From the NCBI GenBank assembly GCA_002393095.1, contig DGII01000114.1:1-28021 (forward strand): a stretch of DNA of 28,021 nt, written 5' to 3'. Position numbers and translations under genes: made by a program. The stretch is from Lachnospiraceae bacterium UBA3826 (GTDB lineage Bacteria > Bacillota > Clostridia > Lachnospirales > Lachnospiraceae). The notes under the pieces are model-generated. The model worked only from the letters and a program-made list of their open reading frames with translations, ran no database searches and was not told the DNA's origin. Within the stretch, counting starts at the first letter, position 1. The number at the start of each line of letters is the position of its first letter. Of this stretch, positions 8,593 through 16,000 are shown piece by piece.

Positions 8593-9804
8593 ATGCTTAC
8601 TTTGGACAGATTCGAGGAGGCTGCAGAGGCGGTCTCTAAGGTTGCTTTGGAGACAAAGCTTGTATACAGTGAATACTTAAGCGCCCAGACAGGGGCCAAG
8701 GTATATCTTAAGCCGGAGAACATGCAGTTTACCGGCGCATATAAGCTAAGGGGCGCATATTATAAGATAAGCACCTTAAGCGATGAAGAGAGAGCCAAGG
8801 GACTTATAACGGCATCAGCAGGCAATCATGCTCAGGGTGTAGCTTATGCGGCGAAGTGCTTCGGTGCCAAGGCTACCATAGTGATGCCTACGACGACACC
8901 CCTTATCAAGGTGAATCGTACCAAGAGCTATGGCGCTGATGTGGTACTGTACGGTGATGTGTATGATGAAGCATGCGCGCATGCACTTAAGCTTGCGGAT
9001 GAGCACGGATATACCTTCATACATCCCTTCGATGATCCGGCGGTCGCTACCGGGCAGGGAACCATAGCAATGGAGATATTCAAGGAGCTTCCGCTTGTGG
9101 ATTATATACTTGTACCCGTGGGTGGCGGCGGACTGGCAACGGGCGTATCGGTGCTTGCCAAGCTCCTTAATCCCAAGATCAAGGTCATAGGTGTGGAGCC
9201 TGCGGGAGCAGCCTGCCTTAAGGCATCCTTGGAAAAGGGTGAGGTGGTGACGCTTCCTTTGGTCAATACCATAGCAGACGGTACTGCCGTCAAGACTCCG
9301 GGGAAGGAGATATTCCCATACCTTAGGGACAATCTGGATGATGTGATAACCGTAGAGGATGAAGAGCTTGTGGTATCGTTCCTTGATATGGTGGAGAATC
9401 ACAAGATGATAGTGGAGAATTCGGGTCTGCTTACCGTGGCTGCCCTTAAGCAGCTTGACTGCAGGGACAAGAGGGTGGTAGCCATTCTCTCAGGAGGTAA
9501 CATGGATGTCATCACCATGTCATCTGTAGTGCAGCAGGGCCTTATAATGAGAGACAGGATTTTTACCGTATCCGTACTTCTGCCCGATAAGCCGGGTGAG
9601 CTTACAAGGGTATCATCAGTGATAGCGGCTCAGAACGGTAATGTCATCAAACTTGAGCATAACCAGTTCGTATCCATTAACCGTAATGCGGCGGTGGAGC
9701 TTCGTATAACCCTTGAGGCATTCGGAACGGAGCATAAGGAAGCGATAATTAAAAAGCTTGAGGAGGAAGGATATAAGCCGAAGATCGTGCGGACGAATAT
9801 ATAG
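8593..9804 (+). CDS. ilvA: Threonine ammonia-lyase with ACT domain
   Basis: A PLP enzyme that deaminates threonine to 2-oxobutanoate, which feeds isoleucine synthesis or threonine breakdown. It has 403 residues. The PLP lysine is K51 in TGAYKLRGAY. The substrate loop SAGNHAQG is at 75-82 and the phosphate-binding GGGGLATG at 177-184. One C-terminal ACT domain (about 325-403, starting FTVSVLLPDKPGEL) marks the medium-length form, longer than TdcB and shorter than classical IlvA with its two regulatory repeats. An AAGGAGGAAAA site precedes the ATG. Annotation as tdcB would also be acceptable. Confidence 0.93.
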   Translation: MLTLDRFEEAAEAVSKVALETKLVYSEYLSAQTGAKVYLKPENMQFTGAYKLRGAYYKISTLSDEERAKGLITASAGNHAQGVAYAAKCFGAKATIVMPTTTPLIKVNRTKSYGADVVLYGDVYDEACAHALKLADEHGYTFIHPFDDPAVATGQGTIAMEIFKELPLVDYILVPVGGGGLATGVSVLAKLLNPKIKVIGVEPAGAACLKASLEKGEVVTLPLVNTIADGTAVKTPGKEIFPYLRDNLDDVITVEDEELVVSFLDMVENHKMIVENSGLLTVAALKQLDCRDKRVVAILSGGNMDVITMSSVVQQGLIMRDRIFTVSVLLPDKPGELTRVSSVIAAQNGNVIKLEHNQFVSINRNAAVELRITLEAFGTEHKEAIIKKLEEEGYKPKIVRTNI

Positions 9805-9861
9805 GTCTGTATATGGTAGCTTAAGATGCAGGCAAGGTGTGTAATAAGTTGAGGTATACAT

Positions 9862-10551
9862 ATGATAACTGATGAGATACGGGAAAGGCTTACCGGTCTT
9901 AAGGATAATAAATATAGGGATTTCCAGAGTGGGCTGATACCCGGTGTCAGTGAAGATGAATTCATCGGTGTGAGGACACCGGCATTAAGAAGTCTGGCAA
10001 AAGAACTAAGCAAGCGTAAGGATACTGAAGAGTTCCTTGCGCTTCTTCCGCATAAGTACTTCGATGAGAATCAGCTTCATGCCTTCATTATATCGCTTGA
10101 TAAGGACTATGACAGTTGCATAGGGAAGGTTAATGCATTCCTGCCCTATGTGAATAACTGGGCGACCTGTGACCAGATGTCTCCCAAGATATTCAAAAAG
10201 CATAAGGACAGGCTGCTTAACGAGATAAAGGGGTGGCTGTCATCCGATGCCACATATACGGTGAGATTCGCTGTCAAGATGCTCATGGAGCACTTTCTTG
10301 ATGAGGATTATGCGGATGATTATCCTAAGCTGGTAGCGGATATAAGCTCTGATGAATATTATATCAATATGATGCGGGCATGGTACTTTGCAACGGCTCT
10401 TGCCAAGCAATATGACCATATACTGCCATATATTGAGGAGCACAGGCTGGATACATGGACACACAATAAGGCCATACAGAAGTCGGTGGAAAGCTTTCGG
10501 ATAGCTCCTCGGGAAAAGGAATATCTTAAGACCTTGAGAATTAAGAAATAA
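9862..10551 (+). CDS. AlkD-like DNA alkylation repair protein
   Basis: The family (HEAT-like helical repeats) includes AlkD and AlkC DNA glycosylases, which remove positively charged alkylated bases. The 229-residue, all-helical protein shows the family blocks IGVRTPALRSLAKEL (about 34-48), NNWATCDQ (about 97-104), RFAVKMLMEHFL and HNKAIQKSVESFRI near the C-terminus. The aspartate in WATCD corresponds to the catalytic acidic position. It follows ilvA by 57 bp with no clear terminator between, and a weak GAGG precedes the ATG. The family call is firm; the exact lesion specificity is unknown. Confidence 0.88.
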   Translation: MITDEIRERLTGLKDNKYRDFQSGLIPGVSEDEFIGVRTPALRSLAKELSKRKDTEEFLALLPHKYFDENQLHAFIISLDKDYDSCIGKVNAFLPYVNNWATCDQMSPKIFKKHKDRLLNEIKGWLSSDATYTVRFAVKMLMEHFLDEDYADDYPKLVADISSDEYYINMMRAWYFATALAKQYDHILPYIEEHRLDTWTHNKAIQKSVESFRIAPREKEYLKTLRIKK

Positions 10552-10579
10552 ACATGCCTAATTCGCAGTTTTCACATAT

Positions 10580-10608
10580 TTACTAATATGGATGTGAGCA
10601 GGTATAAT
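10580..10608 (+). promoter_or_regulatory. Probable promoter of the flotillin gene
   Basis: TTACTA (10580-10585), a 17-bp spacer and a perfect TATAAT (10603-10608). It is located 42 bp upstream of the flotillin ATG, downstream of the alkylation repair gene. Confidence 0.65.
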
Positions 10609-10649
10609 GTATTTAATGTTAAACAGTCGTTACACAAAGGAGGAGTAGT

Positions 10650-12155
10650 ATGAATGCAGTAACCGTAACCATCATTTTGATTATCTTAGCTCTGGTGATC
10701 ATTGTTCTTGCGACAGGATATGTCAAGGCGCCGCCGAACAGAGCCTTCATCATCTCAGGCTGGCGTAAGGAGCCTAAGATACTCATAGGAAGGGCAGGGA
10801 TCAAGTTCCCCTTCCTTGAGCGCAAGGATACACTGTTACTTAAGCAGATAAGCATCGACATCAAGACCAACGGATATGTGCCCACTCTTGATTTCATCGG
10901 AGTGGATATAGATGCGGTGGCTAAGGTCAGGGTCAAGACCGATCCCGAAGGTATCAAGATAGCCATGAAGAACTTCCTTAATATGGATGAGAAGAGCATC
11001 ATGGCAGCCCTTACCGATTCACTGCAGGGTAATATGCGTGAGATCATCGGTACGGTTAAGCTTAAGGAACTCAATACCGACCGTAAGAAGTTCGGTGACG
11101 AGGTACAGGAGAAGGCTCAGAAGGACATGAATGCTCTCGGTATAGAGATCATCTCATGTAATATCCAGAAGATAGAGGATGAAAAGGGACTGATCATAGC
11201 GCTCGGTCAGGACAATATGTCCCAGATACAGAAGGATGCATCCATTGCCAAGGCTCAGGCCGACAAGGATGTGGCAATAGCCGAGGCTGAGGCTAAGAGA
11301 CTTGCTAATGAGGCACAGGTAGCCGCTGAGACGGAGATCGCTTCCAAGCAGAACGAACTCAGGATCAGACAGGCCGAGCTTAAGCGTGAATCCGATATCA
11401 AGCAGGCCGAGGCCGATGCTGCTTATGAGATACAGCAGCAGGAGCAGCGTAAGACAATAGAGATCACCACGGCCAATGCCAATATCGCCAAGCAGGAGAG
11501 GGAGATCGAGCTTAAGCGTAAGGATGTAGAAGTAACCGAGCAGACCCTGGAGGCTGAGATCAAGAAGAAGGCTGAAGCAGAGAAATTTGCCAGACAGCAG
11601 AAGGCTGAGGCGGAGCTTTTCGAACGTCAGCGTAAGGCTGAGGCGGAGAAGTTCGAGCGCGAGAAGGAGGCGGAAGCCAAGAAGATACAGGCTGAAGCAG
11701 ATCTCTATGCAAGGAGTCAGGAGGCTGAGGGTATCAGGGCCGTAGGTGAAGCCGAGGCTAAGGCCATCGAAGCTAAGGGTATCGCCGAAGCAGAGGCTAT
11801 GGAGAAGAAGGCGGAGGCCATGAAGAAGTATGGTCAGGCTGCCATGATAGAGATGATAGTCAAGGCTCTGCCTGAGATGGCGGGTGCCATTGCAAAGCCT
11901 CTTGAGAATATCGACAAGGTGACGATAATCGACAGCGGTAACGGTGATAACGGAGTGAATACCGTAGGCTCATATGTGCCCGGCGTACTGGCACAGACAA
12001 TAGAGACCGTTAAGGAAGTGACCGGTCTTGATATAGTAGATATCATGAAGGCCAATACATACGATGCGAAGGTAACAAGGAACATCAATGTGACCGGTGT
12101 ATCGGATGTGGTTAAGGATGCCGGCTTAGCGATAGATAATACCGATAAGAGCTGA
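10650..12155 (+). CDS. Flotillin family protein (YuaG/FloT-like)
   Basis: Flotillins are membrane-anchored scaffold proteins that organise lipid microdomains and membrane fluidity. The 501-residue protein has one N-terminal membrane segment (about residues 4-23). A PHB/SPFH domain follows (about 28-190, with KAPPNRAFIISG). A long Ala-Glu-Lys-rich coiled coil (about 195-395), full of repeated KAEAE and EAEAK units, leads to a C-terminal flotillin tail. AAAGGAGGAG before the ATG is strong. It appears to be transcribed alone. The NfeD-like partner often found beside flotillins is not seen here. Confidence 0.92.
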   Translation: MNAVTVTIILIILALVIIVLATGYVKAPPNRAFIISGWRKEPKILIGRAGIKFPFLERKDTLLLKQISIDIKTNGYVPTLDFIGVDIDAVAKVRVKTDPEGIKIAMKNFLNMDEKSIMAALTDSLQGNMREIIGTVKLKELNTDRKKFGDEVQEKAQKDMNALGIEIISCNIQKIEDEKGLIIALGQDNMSQIQKDASIAKAQADKDVAIAEAEAKRLANEAQVAAETEIASKQNELRIRQAELKRESDIKQAEADAAYEIQQQEQRKTIEITTANANIAKQEREIELKRKDVEVTEQTLEAEIKKKAEAEKFARQQKAEAELFERQRKAEAEKFEREKEAEAKKIQAEADLYARSQEAEGIRAVGEAEAKAIEAKGIAEAEAMEKKAEAMKKYGQAAMIEMIVKALPEMAGAIAKPLENIDKVTIIDSGNGDNGVNTVGSYVPGVLAQTIETVKEVTGLDIVDIMKANTYDAKVTRNINVTGVSDVVKDAGLAIDNTDKS

Positions 12156-12679
12156 ATAGCAAAAAATGAGTAATCCAAGGTACTTGATGAAGAGGCCATG
12201 CTTTCCATATACCATGCAAGTATGTAGATGAAGAGAGATACTGCTATACGGAGTCAGTGACACAATCTGAAAGGAGATAATGAACGGGGTGGTTCATTAT
12301 CTCCTTATATAATACTGTATTATTCTATACATTAGGATATAGAGAGCATATACCGCCTTATGTTTATCATATTATAAAATTTTAGATTCCTTGATTCAAG
12401 AGATAATTGGCAGATCAAGTGTCAGACACTTACGCCAGCGAAACCCTTATATACATAAGGGACTATGATTCCCCCGATGAAATGAATTTATCCCTTTTAT
12501 CCGCATGATCGCGGTGAGATGATATTAGCATAGATCAATACTAATTACAATCATCAATTTAATCTGAAGTATTAAACCTACGGTTTATTGTGTTGAATGT
12601 ATAAAAGCATTATGCTCAAGAAAAGAACCGATTAAGGAAATTGACTAAAGCAAAGAAACAGTGCAAAAGAGGGATTGCG
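12156..12679. other. Gene-free stretch with several hairpins
   Basis: About 520 bp without a credible gene. Apart from the long hairpin at 12271-12306 there are three short perfect inverted repeats. These are AAGTGT/ACACTT at 12417-12431, CCCTTAT/ATAAGGG at 12444-12461 and TAAACC/GGTTTA at 12573-12587. No clear sigma-A or sigma-28 promoter for the following cluster could be identified; a CCGATGA at 12474-12480 is the nearest to a flagellar -10 box but lacks a -35. Base composition becomes more AT-rich here than in the housekeeping block. Confidence 0.5.
12271..12306. terminator. Perfect 15-bp hairpin downstream of flotillin
   Basis: AAGGAGATAATGAAC and its exact complement enclose the loop GGGGTG. 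It lies 116 bp after the flotillin stop. There is no T-run after either arm (ATATAATAC follows on the plus strand), so terminator is only the best guess. The left arm contains AAGGAG followed by ATG, so the hairpin could instead hide a ribosome binding site for a 10-codon peptide. Confidence 0.45.
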
Positions 12680-13381
12680 ATGAAAGAAGGACTATTAAGC
12701 AAAGAAGAGATAAATGAACTGCTTGGGAAAATGGATAATCCGTGGGGAAAGGCAGAGCTTATCAGGGAAAATGAGAGTAAGAAGAAACGAGTGTTTGATG
12801 CCAGAATTGATGCTGAGGATATGATGGCCCGAATCAGAGCAGAGAGAAGGATTAAAGAAGACGATTTGCTCGATATGGAAAGAAAAATAACCGAAGCCAT
12901 ATACAGTCTTGAGCATAGTGTCAAATTCCTATACAACAGGGAAATCATGAGTCGTATTAAGGATGGATTGAATGTCTCTGATCTGGATAGAATTAATAAA
13001 GCGGTAGATACGGTACTAATGTTAAGAAAAAAAGCAAATTCAGAAGGAATACTCGGTCTTGATGAGGCAGCCAAGGGGCTCGATGAAAGGGCATGCCCGA
13101 TGTCTGGATTTATCAAGGAGTTAGTTTTGCTAATCGCAAATGCCACGCCACCGGATGTAATAAGAGAGATGACTGTGAATATGGGATATGTGAATGGATA
13201 TAAGGGTGCAGATGCCTTGATCTATTTCATATATATATACGGTGCAATGCTGATACGGTCAGACGGAATCGTATGGCAGTATCTTGTATATATACGGACA
13301 TTCATTCCTATGGAATTACGAGATCAGATGAGTGAATACATAGATTCAGTGATCAACGAAGAATTGGAGAGATTAGGATGA
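12680..13381 (+). CDS. MotA-loop-like protein with FliM/FliY-type N-terminal motif
   Basis: No established function. The chosen ATG (233 residues) has AGAGGG a few bases upstream; a TTG 39 bp earlier is possible. It begins MKEGLLSKEEINELL, which closely resembles the LSQDEIDALL peptide at the N-terminus of FliM and FliY that binds phosphorylated CheY. Residues 20-115 are charged and helical. Residues 115-210 resemble the cytoplasmic part of MotA in diverged form: ANSEGILGLDEAAKGLDE, then ATPPDVIREM for the usual GTDPELVRDI, then a hydrophobic segment at about 178-192. The E. coli MotA R90 and E98 positions would be N120 and D128 here. It overlaps the next gene by ATGA, so the two are translationally coupled. 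Homology assignments are by eye. Confidence 0.6.
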   Translation: MKEGLLSKEEINELLGKMDNPWGKAELIRENESKKKRVFDARIDAEDMMARIRAERRIKEDDLLDMERKITEAIYSLEHSVKFLYNREIMSRIKDGLNVSDLDRINKAVDTVLMLRKKANSEGILGLDEAAKGLDERACPMSGFIKELVLLIANATPPDVIREMTVNMGYVNGYKGADALIYFIYIYGAMLIRSDGIVWQYLVYIRTFIPMELRDQMSEYIDSVINEELERLG

Positions 13382-14361
13382 GAGCGATATTCTTTTATGA
13401 GCTTAAGGACCGACTGGAAGAAATTACGGGCAAAAGGGTAACAGGACGCGATGATGCCTATAACGAGGAAGAGAAAAGTCTCATCGCGGCTATAGGGAGG
13501 ATCAAGAGGCTAGCCAATACAGCACGCAAGAAAGGATTGCTTGAACTGGAAGAGAGTGCGGTTACAATCGGCGATACGGGTCTTGATAGGTATCTTAAGA
13601 AGCTTGTATTCTTTGTGTTGGACGGAACAGATCCGGAACTGGTTGAGGAGATAGGATATTCTCTGTACCTGTCGGGATATTACAGAGGATATGAAGGGCT
13701 TATCGCACTTATATATCTTGAAGGAGTGCTGTCGATTCAGGCGGGTGAACATCCGATGATAATAGAAGAGAAACTGTATGCGCTCGTTCCGGCGTATATA
13801 AGTGAGCTTAAGGATATCATCGGAGAGACAGAGGGAGAAAGTGATGATGAACTTCCATTCTCAAGTCATATCGATATAGATGCCCTCTGTACGACCGATT
13901 CAAGACTTATTCCATCAGATAATGGGTATCATATGGTTAGATTTGTAGAGTTTTGCCTTGAGAGACTTGATAAGAAATCAATGTCCCGCCTGTTAAGAGA
14001 TATAGATAATAATGACCTTGTTATATGCATCGTAGGATTTAATGGGAATACCAGAAGGAAGGTATTCGATTGTATCTCTGAAAAACTCGGCAACATGCTT
14101 GCAGATGACATCTTCTTAATGGGTCCTGTACATGTTAATAGTATAATCGGCTCGGTAACTAAGCTTATGAATATATATATACGTCTGATCGAAAGCGGGG
14201 AGATAGTAGCGGATGATCAGGAACTGATTAGGATGATCAATTCGGTATTCGGTAAAGGGTATGGTGAGGATGAAAGTGATGTACAGAAAAATGCAAGGTA
14301 TCTCCATAAGCTTGTCGATAGTTATGAAACTGTCAATAACAGAGTAGTATATATCGTATAG
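13378..14361 (+). CDS. MotA cytoplasmic-domain / FliG C-terminal-domain chimera
   Basis: 327 residues in two recognisable parts. Residues 44-92 match the MotA cytoplasmic loop (ARKKGLLELEE, then VLDGTDPELVEEI), and residues 114-137 match the MotA C-terminal tail (EGVLSIQAGEHPMIIEEKL). The two membrane helices that normally lie between are missing. Residues 201-277 match the FliG C-terminal torque domain: SRLLRDIDNNDL, then MLADDIFLMGPVHV, then LIESGEIV. Equivalents of E. coli MotA R90 and E98 are R50 and E58; equivalents of FliG D288 and D289 are D243 and D244, while R281 becomes K236 and R297 becomes H252. No signal peptide or clear membrane span is visible. It is coupled to the upstream paralogue. 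Function unknown; probably a soluble motor-derived regulator. Confidence 0.65.
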   Translation: MRAIFFYELKDRLEEITGKRVTGRDDAYNEEEKSLIAAIGRIKRLANTARKKGLLELEESAVTIGDTGLDRYLKKLVFFVLDGTDPELVEEIGYSLYLSGYYRGYEGLIALIYLEGVLSIQAGEHPMIIEEKLYALVPAYISELKDIIGETEGESDDELPFSSHIDIDALCTTDSRLIPSDNGYHMVRFVEFCLERLDKKSMSRLLRDIDNNDLVICIVGFNGNTRRKVFDCISEKLGNMLADDIFLMGPVHVNSIIGSVTKLMNIYIRLIESGEIVADDQELIRMINSVFGKGYGEDESDVQKNARYLHKLVDSYETVNNRVVYIV

Positions 14362-14369
14362 GGAATAGT

Positions 14370-14672
14370 ATGTCTAAGAACTGTTATAAACTTGACGACC
14401 GGATTCTGCGGAGAACCAAATATGTATTCGTAGATACGAAGGAGCATTTCTATATAAGGTATTCGCAAAGGTATGGAATAAGATTAAGAAGGGTCCGCGA
14501 GTATGCCAAGGACGGTACGGATGTAAGACTGATATTTTGCTGTGTGCATAAAAAGGATAATCCCGCATTCCACCGAATGCTGAAGGATATACAAAACAGT
14601 GCGATACTGTGCGGATATAAGGATTATGATAGCTTTTGCAGAATGCTTCAGGCTATTGTTAATGTTGTATAA
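14370..14672 (+). CDS. Small basic protein of unknown function
   Basis: I do not recognise this 100-residue protein. It starts 8 bp after the MotA/FliG chimera with a weak AGGGAA site, so it is probably the third gene of that operon. It is rich in Arg, Lys and Tyr in the first half (LRRTKYVFVDTKEHFYIRYS) and has four cysteines in the second half (CCVHKK, AILCGYK, FCRML). There is no signal peptide or membrane segment. Codon use looks like the neighbours. It could be a partner of the two motor-like proteins, but that rests on position alone. Confidence 0.6.
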   Translation: MSKNCYKLDDRILRRTKYVFVDTKEHFYIRYSQRYGIRLRRVREYAKDGTDVRLIFCCVHKKDNPAFHRMLKDIQNSAILCGYKDYDSFCRMLQAIVNVV

Positions 14673-14881
14673 ATAACGATCAGTGAATTTGTGCAAAATA
14701 ACATATTGCCAACAGGATTGCTGCGAGTTATTATAATTTACTGCTTAATCGAAAGACTCACATTCTTATGACCGGTGGTACGGAAATGATCGTATGTAGA
14801 GTGTTACAGGAATACTCGAGCAGTTACGAGCAGAGAATGAAATCAGTAATCAAAGTTGTATGAGTGTACGAGGAGGCAAGT

Positions 14882-15184
14882 ATGTTGAACATGTATACAG
14901 AGACAGTAGACCTTATAGCCACAGGTAAGCGCATAGAGACTCTGCGTAAGAGCAGGGGCTACAGCGTGGTGGAGATAGCTCAGTATATGGGCTTTACAGG
15001 TCCCCAAGCCGTCTATAAATGGCAAAAGGGGCTGTGCCTTCCGGATGTGGTGAATCTCATAGCTCTTGGCAGACTTTTTGGAGTCACTGTCGAGGATATG
15101 GTGGTAATGGATGAAGCAGGCGATGAGCCTGCTTCATCCATATATGGGATTGCCAAACAGTGGTTTGATGTTAGTATAATCTAA
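14882..15184 (+). CDS. XRE-family helix-turn-helix regulator
   Basis: A 100-residue DNA-binding protein. The start is fixed by AGGAGG at 14871-14876, five bases before the ATG; an upstream in-frame GTG at 14864 precedes that site and is unlikely. The helix-turn-helix covers about residues 15-70: GKRIETLRKSRGYSVVEIAQ, then TGPQAVYKWQKG, then LPDVVNLIALGRLFGVTVEDM, a typical Xre/Cro-C1 pattern. It lies directly upstream of and in the same direction as the cas operon, so control of that operon or of itself is plausible but not shown. A perfect hairpin lies in its last third. The 209 bp between 14673 and 14881 hold no gene I can support. Confidence 0.88.
   Translation: MLNMYTETVDLIATGKRIETLRKSRGYSVVEIAQYMGFTGPQAVYKWQKGLCLPDVVNLIALGRLFGVTVEDMVVMDEAGDEPASSIYGIAKQWFDVSII
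15108..15140. repeat. Perfect 14-bp inverted repeat inside the regulator gene
   Basis: TGGATGAAGCAGGC (15108-15121) and its exact complement (15127-15140) enclose the loop GATGA. The arms encode the MDEAGDEPASS segment. No T-run follows. Position, 114 bp before cas6, suggests an operator for the regulator or an RNA structure affecting read-through into the cas operon. Confidence 0.7.
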
Positions 15185-15194
15185 TGGTGATAAT
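15165..15194 (+). promoter_or_regulatory. Possible promoter of the cas operon
   Basis: TTGATG (15165-15170), 18 bp, then GATAAT (15189-15194), overlapping the end of the regulator gene. A second -10-like TATAAT lies at 15201-15206 without a good -35. Either would give a leader of about 50 nt before cas6. Confidence 0.45.
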
Positions 15195-15254
15195 ATATGA
15201 TATAATTAAATTCGGGTTACAATAAACAAAGAATTATTATCTTTTGGGAGTATT

Positions 15255-15971
15255 ATGCAATTAAAGATCAAAACCATTCTGGATGAGCCGTTACAGCTTC
15301 CTGTGGCATATCATCATATTCAACAAGCCATCATTTATAAACTTATGGGAGATTCCAAACTGCATGATGGTGGCTATTCGTACAATAATCGTGTTTTTAA
15401 GATGTTCACATTTGGACCATTTAATGGTAACAGCAGGATTGAAGATGGAAAAATAGAATTCTGTGATTCTGTCTCTATGGAGTTTCGGTGTGCTTTGAAA
15501 TCAATATCGGAGAAGATGGTTCTTAACATATCGGGCAACGGTATAATGATCGGAGAGAAGAACTACAGGGATGTAATTGTGACGAGTTCAGATAAAAAGA
15601 TAGAGTCCGAAGACATCATTATAAGGATGTTATCTCCGATAACTGTGAGATATACTGCTCCTAACAGCAATAAGACTATATATTATAATCCCGGAGATGA
15701 TGAATTCAGACAGGCTGTGATAAATAATTACAAAAGAAAATACAATGCATTTACGGAAGGGAACAGTGCTCCGGAGCTTCTTTTTGATGTAATAGATGTA
15801 CGAAGTGAAGATAAGTACCTGACAAGATACAAGGATTTTATAATAGAGGGGTATATGGGAACTTATAGATTGAGAGGGTGTTGTGAGGCACTTGATTTCC
15901 TGTATAATGTCGGACTTGGCTCTAAGAATTCGCAGGGCTTCGGGATGTTTGATATTGTTACTTTAAGTTGA
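15255..15971 (+). CDS. cas6: CRISPR pre-crRNA endoribonuclease Cas6
   Basis: Cas6 cuts the repeat in the precursor transcript to release crRNAs with an 8-nt repeat-derived 5' handle. The 238-residue length is typical. The N-terminal ferredoxin-like fold shows LPVAYHHIQQAIIYKL (residues 15-30), whose H20 or H21 is the candidate catalytic histidine. The C-terminal glycine-rich loop GLGSKNSQGFGMF (residues 220-232) is the family hallmark. GGGAG precedes the ATG. It is the first gene of a co-directional operon of eight intact cas genes plus a damaged cas2. Confidence 0.94.
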   Translation: MQLKIKTILDEPLQLPVAYHHIQQAIIYKLMGDSKLHDGGYSYNNRVFKMFTFGPFNGNSRIEDGKIEFCDSVSMEFRCALKSISEKMVLNISGNGIMIGEKNYRDVIVTSSDKKIESEDIIIRMLSPITVRYTAPNSNKTIYYNPGDDEFRQAVINNYKRKYNAFTEGNSAPELLFDVIDVRSEDKYLTRYKDFIIEGYMGTYRLRGCCEALDFLYNVGLGSKNSQGFGMFDIVTLS

Positions 15972-16000
15972 AATACAATTGACTGATTTAATACTGGCGT

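Noticed and set aside
12174..12260. A frame reading SKVLDEEAMLSIYHASM, stop, then MKRDTAIRSQ, which looks protein-like and might be a remnant of a small gene after flotillin.
   Set aside because: It is short, broken by a stop codon, has no start with a ribosome binding site, and matches no family I can name. Kept out of the feature list.
12473..12480. CCCGATGA as a sigma-28 (flagellar) -10 box for the motor-like cluster.
   Set aside because: Two mismatches to GCCGATAA, no TAAA at the right distance, and 200 bp from the first gene.
14706..14737. TTGCCA and TATAAT upstream of the XRE regulator as a promoter.
   Set aside because: The spacer is 20 bp, too long for a confident sigma-A call, and the -10 alone is weak evidence in AT-rich DNA.
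14729..14863. An open frame ending at 14861-14863 with inner starts ATG 14768 and ATG 14786.
   Set aside because: At most about 45 residues, no ribosome binding site before either ATG, and no recognisable sequence.
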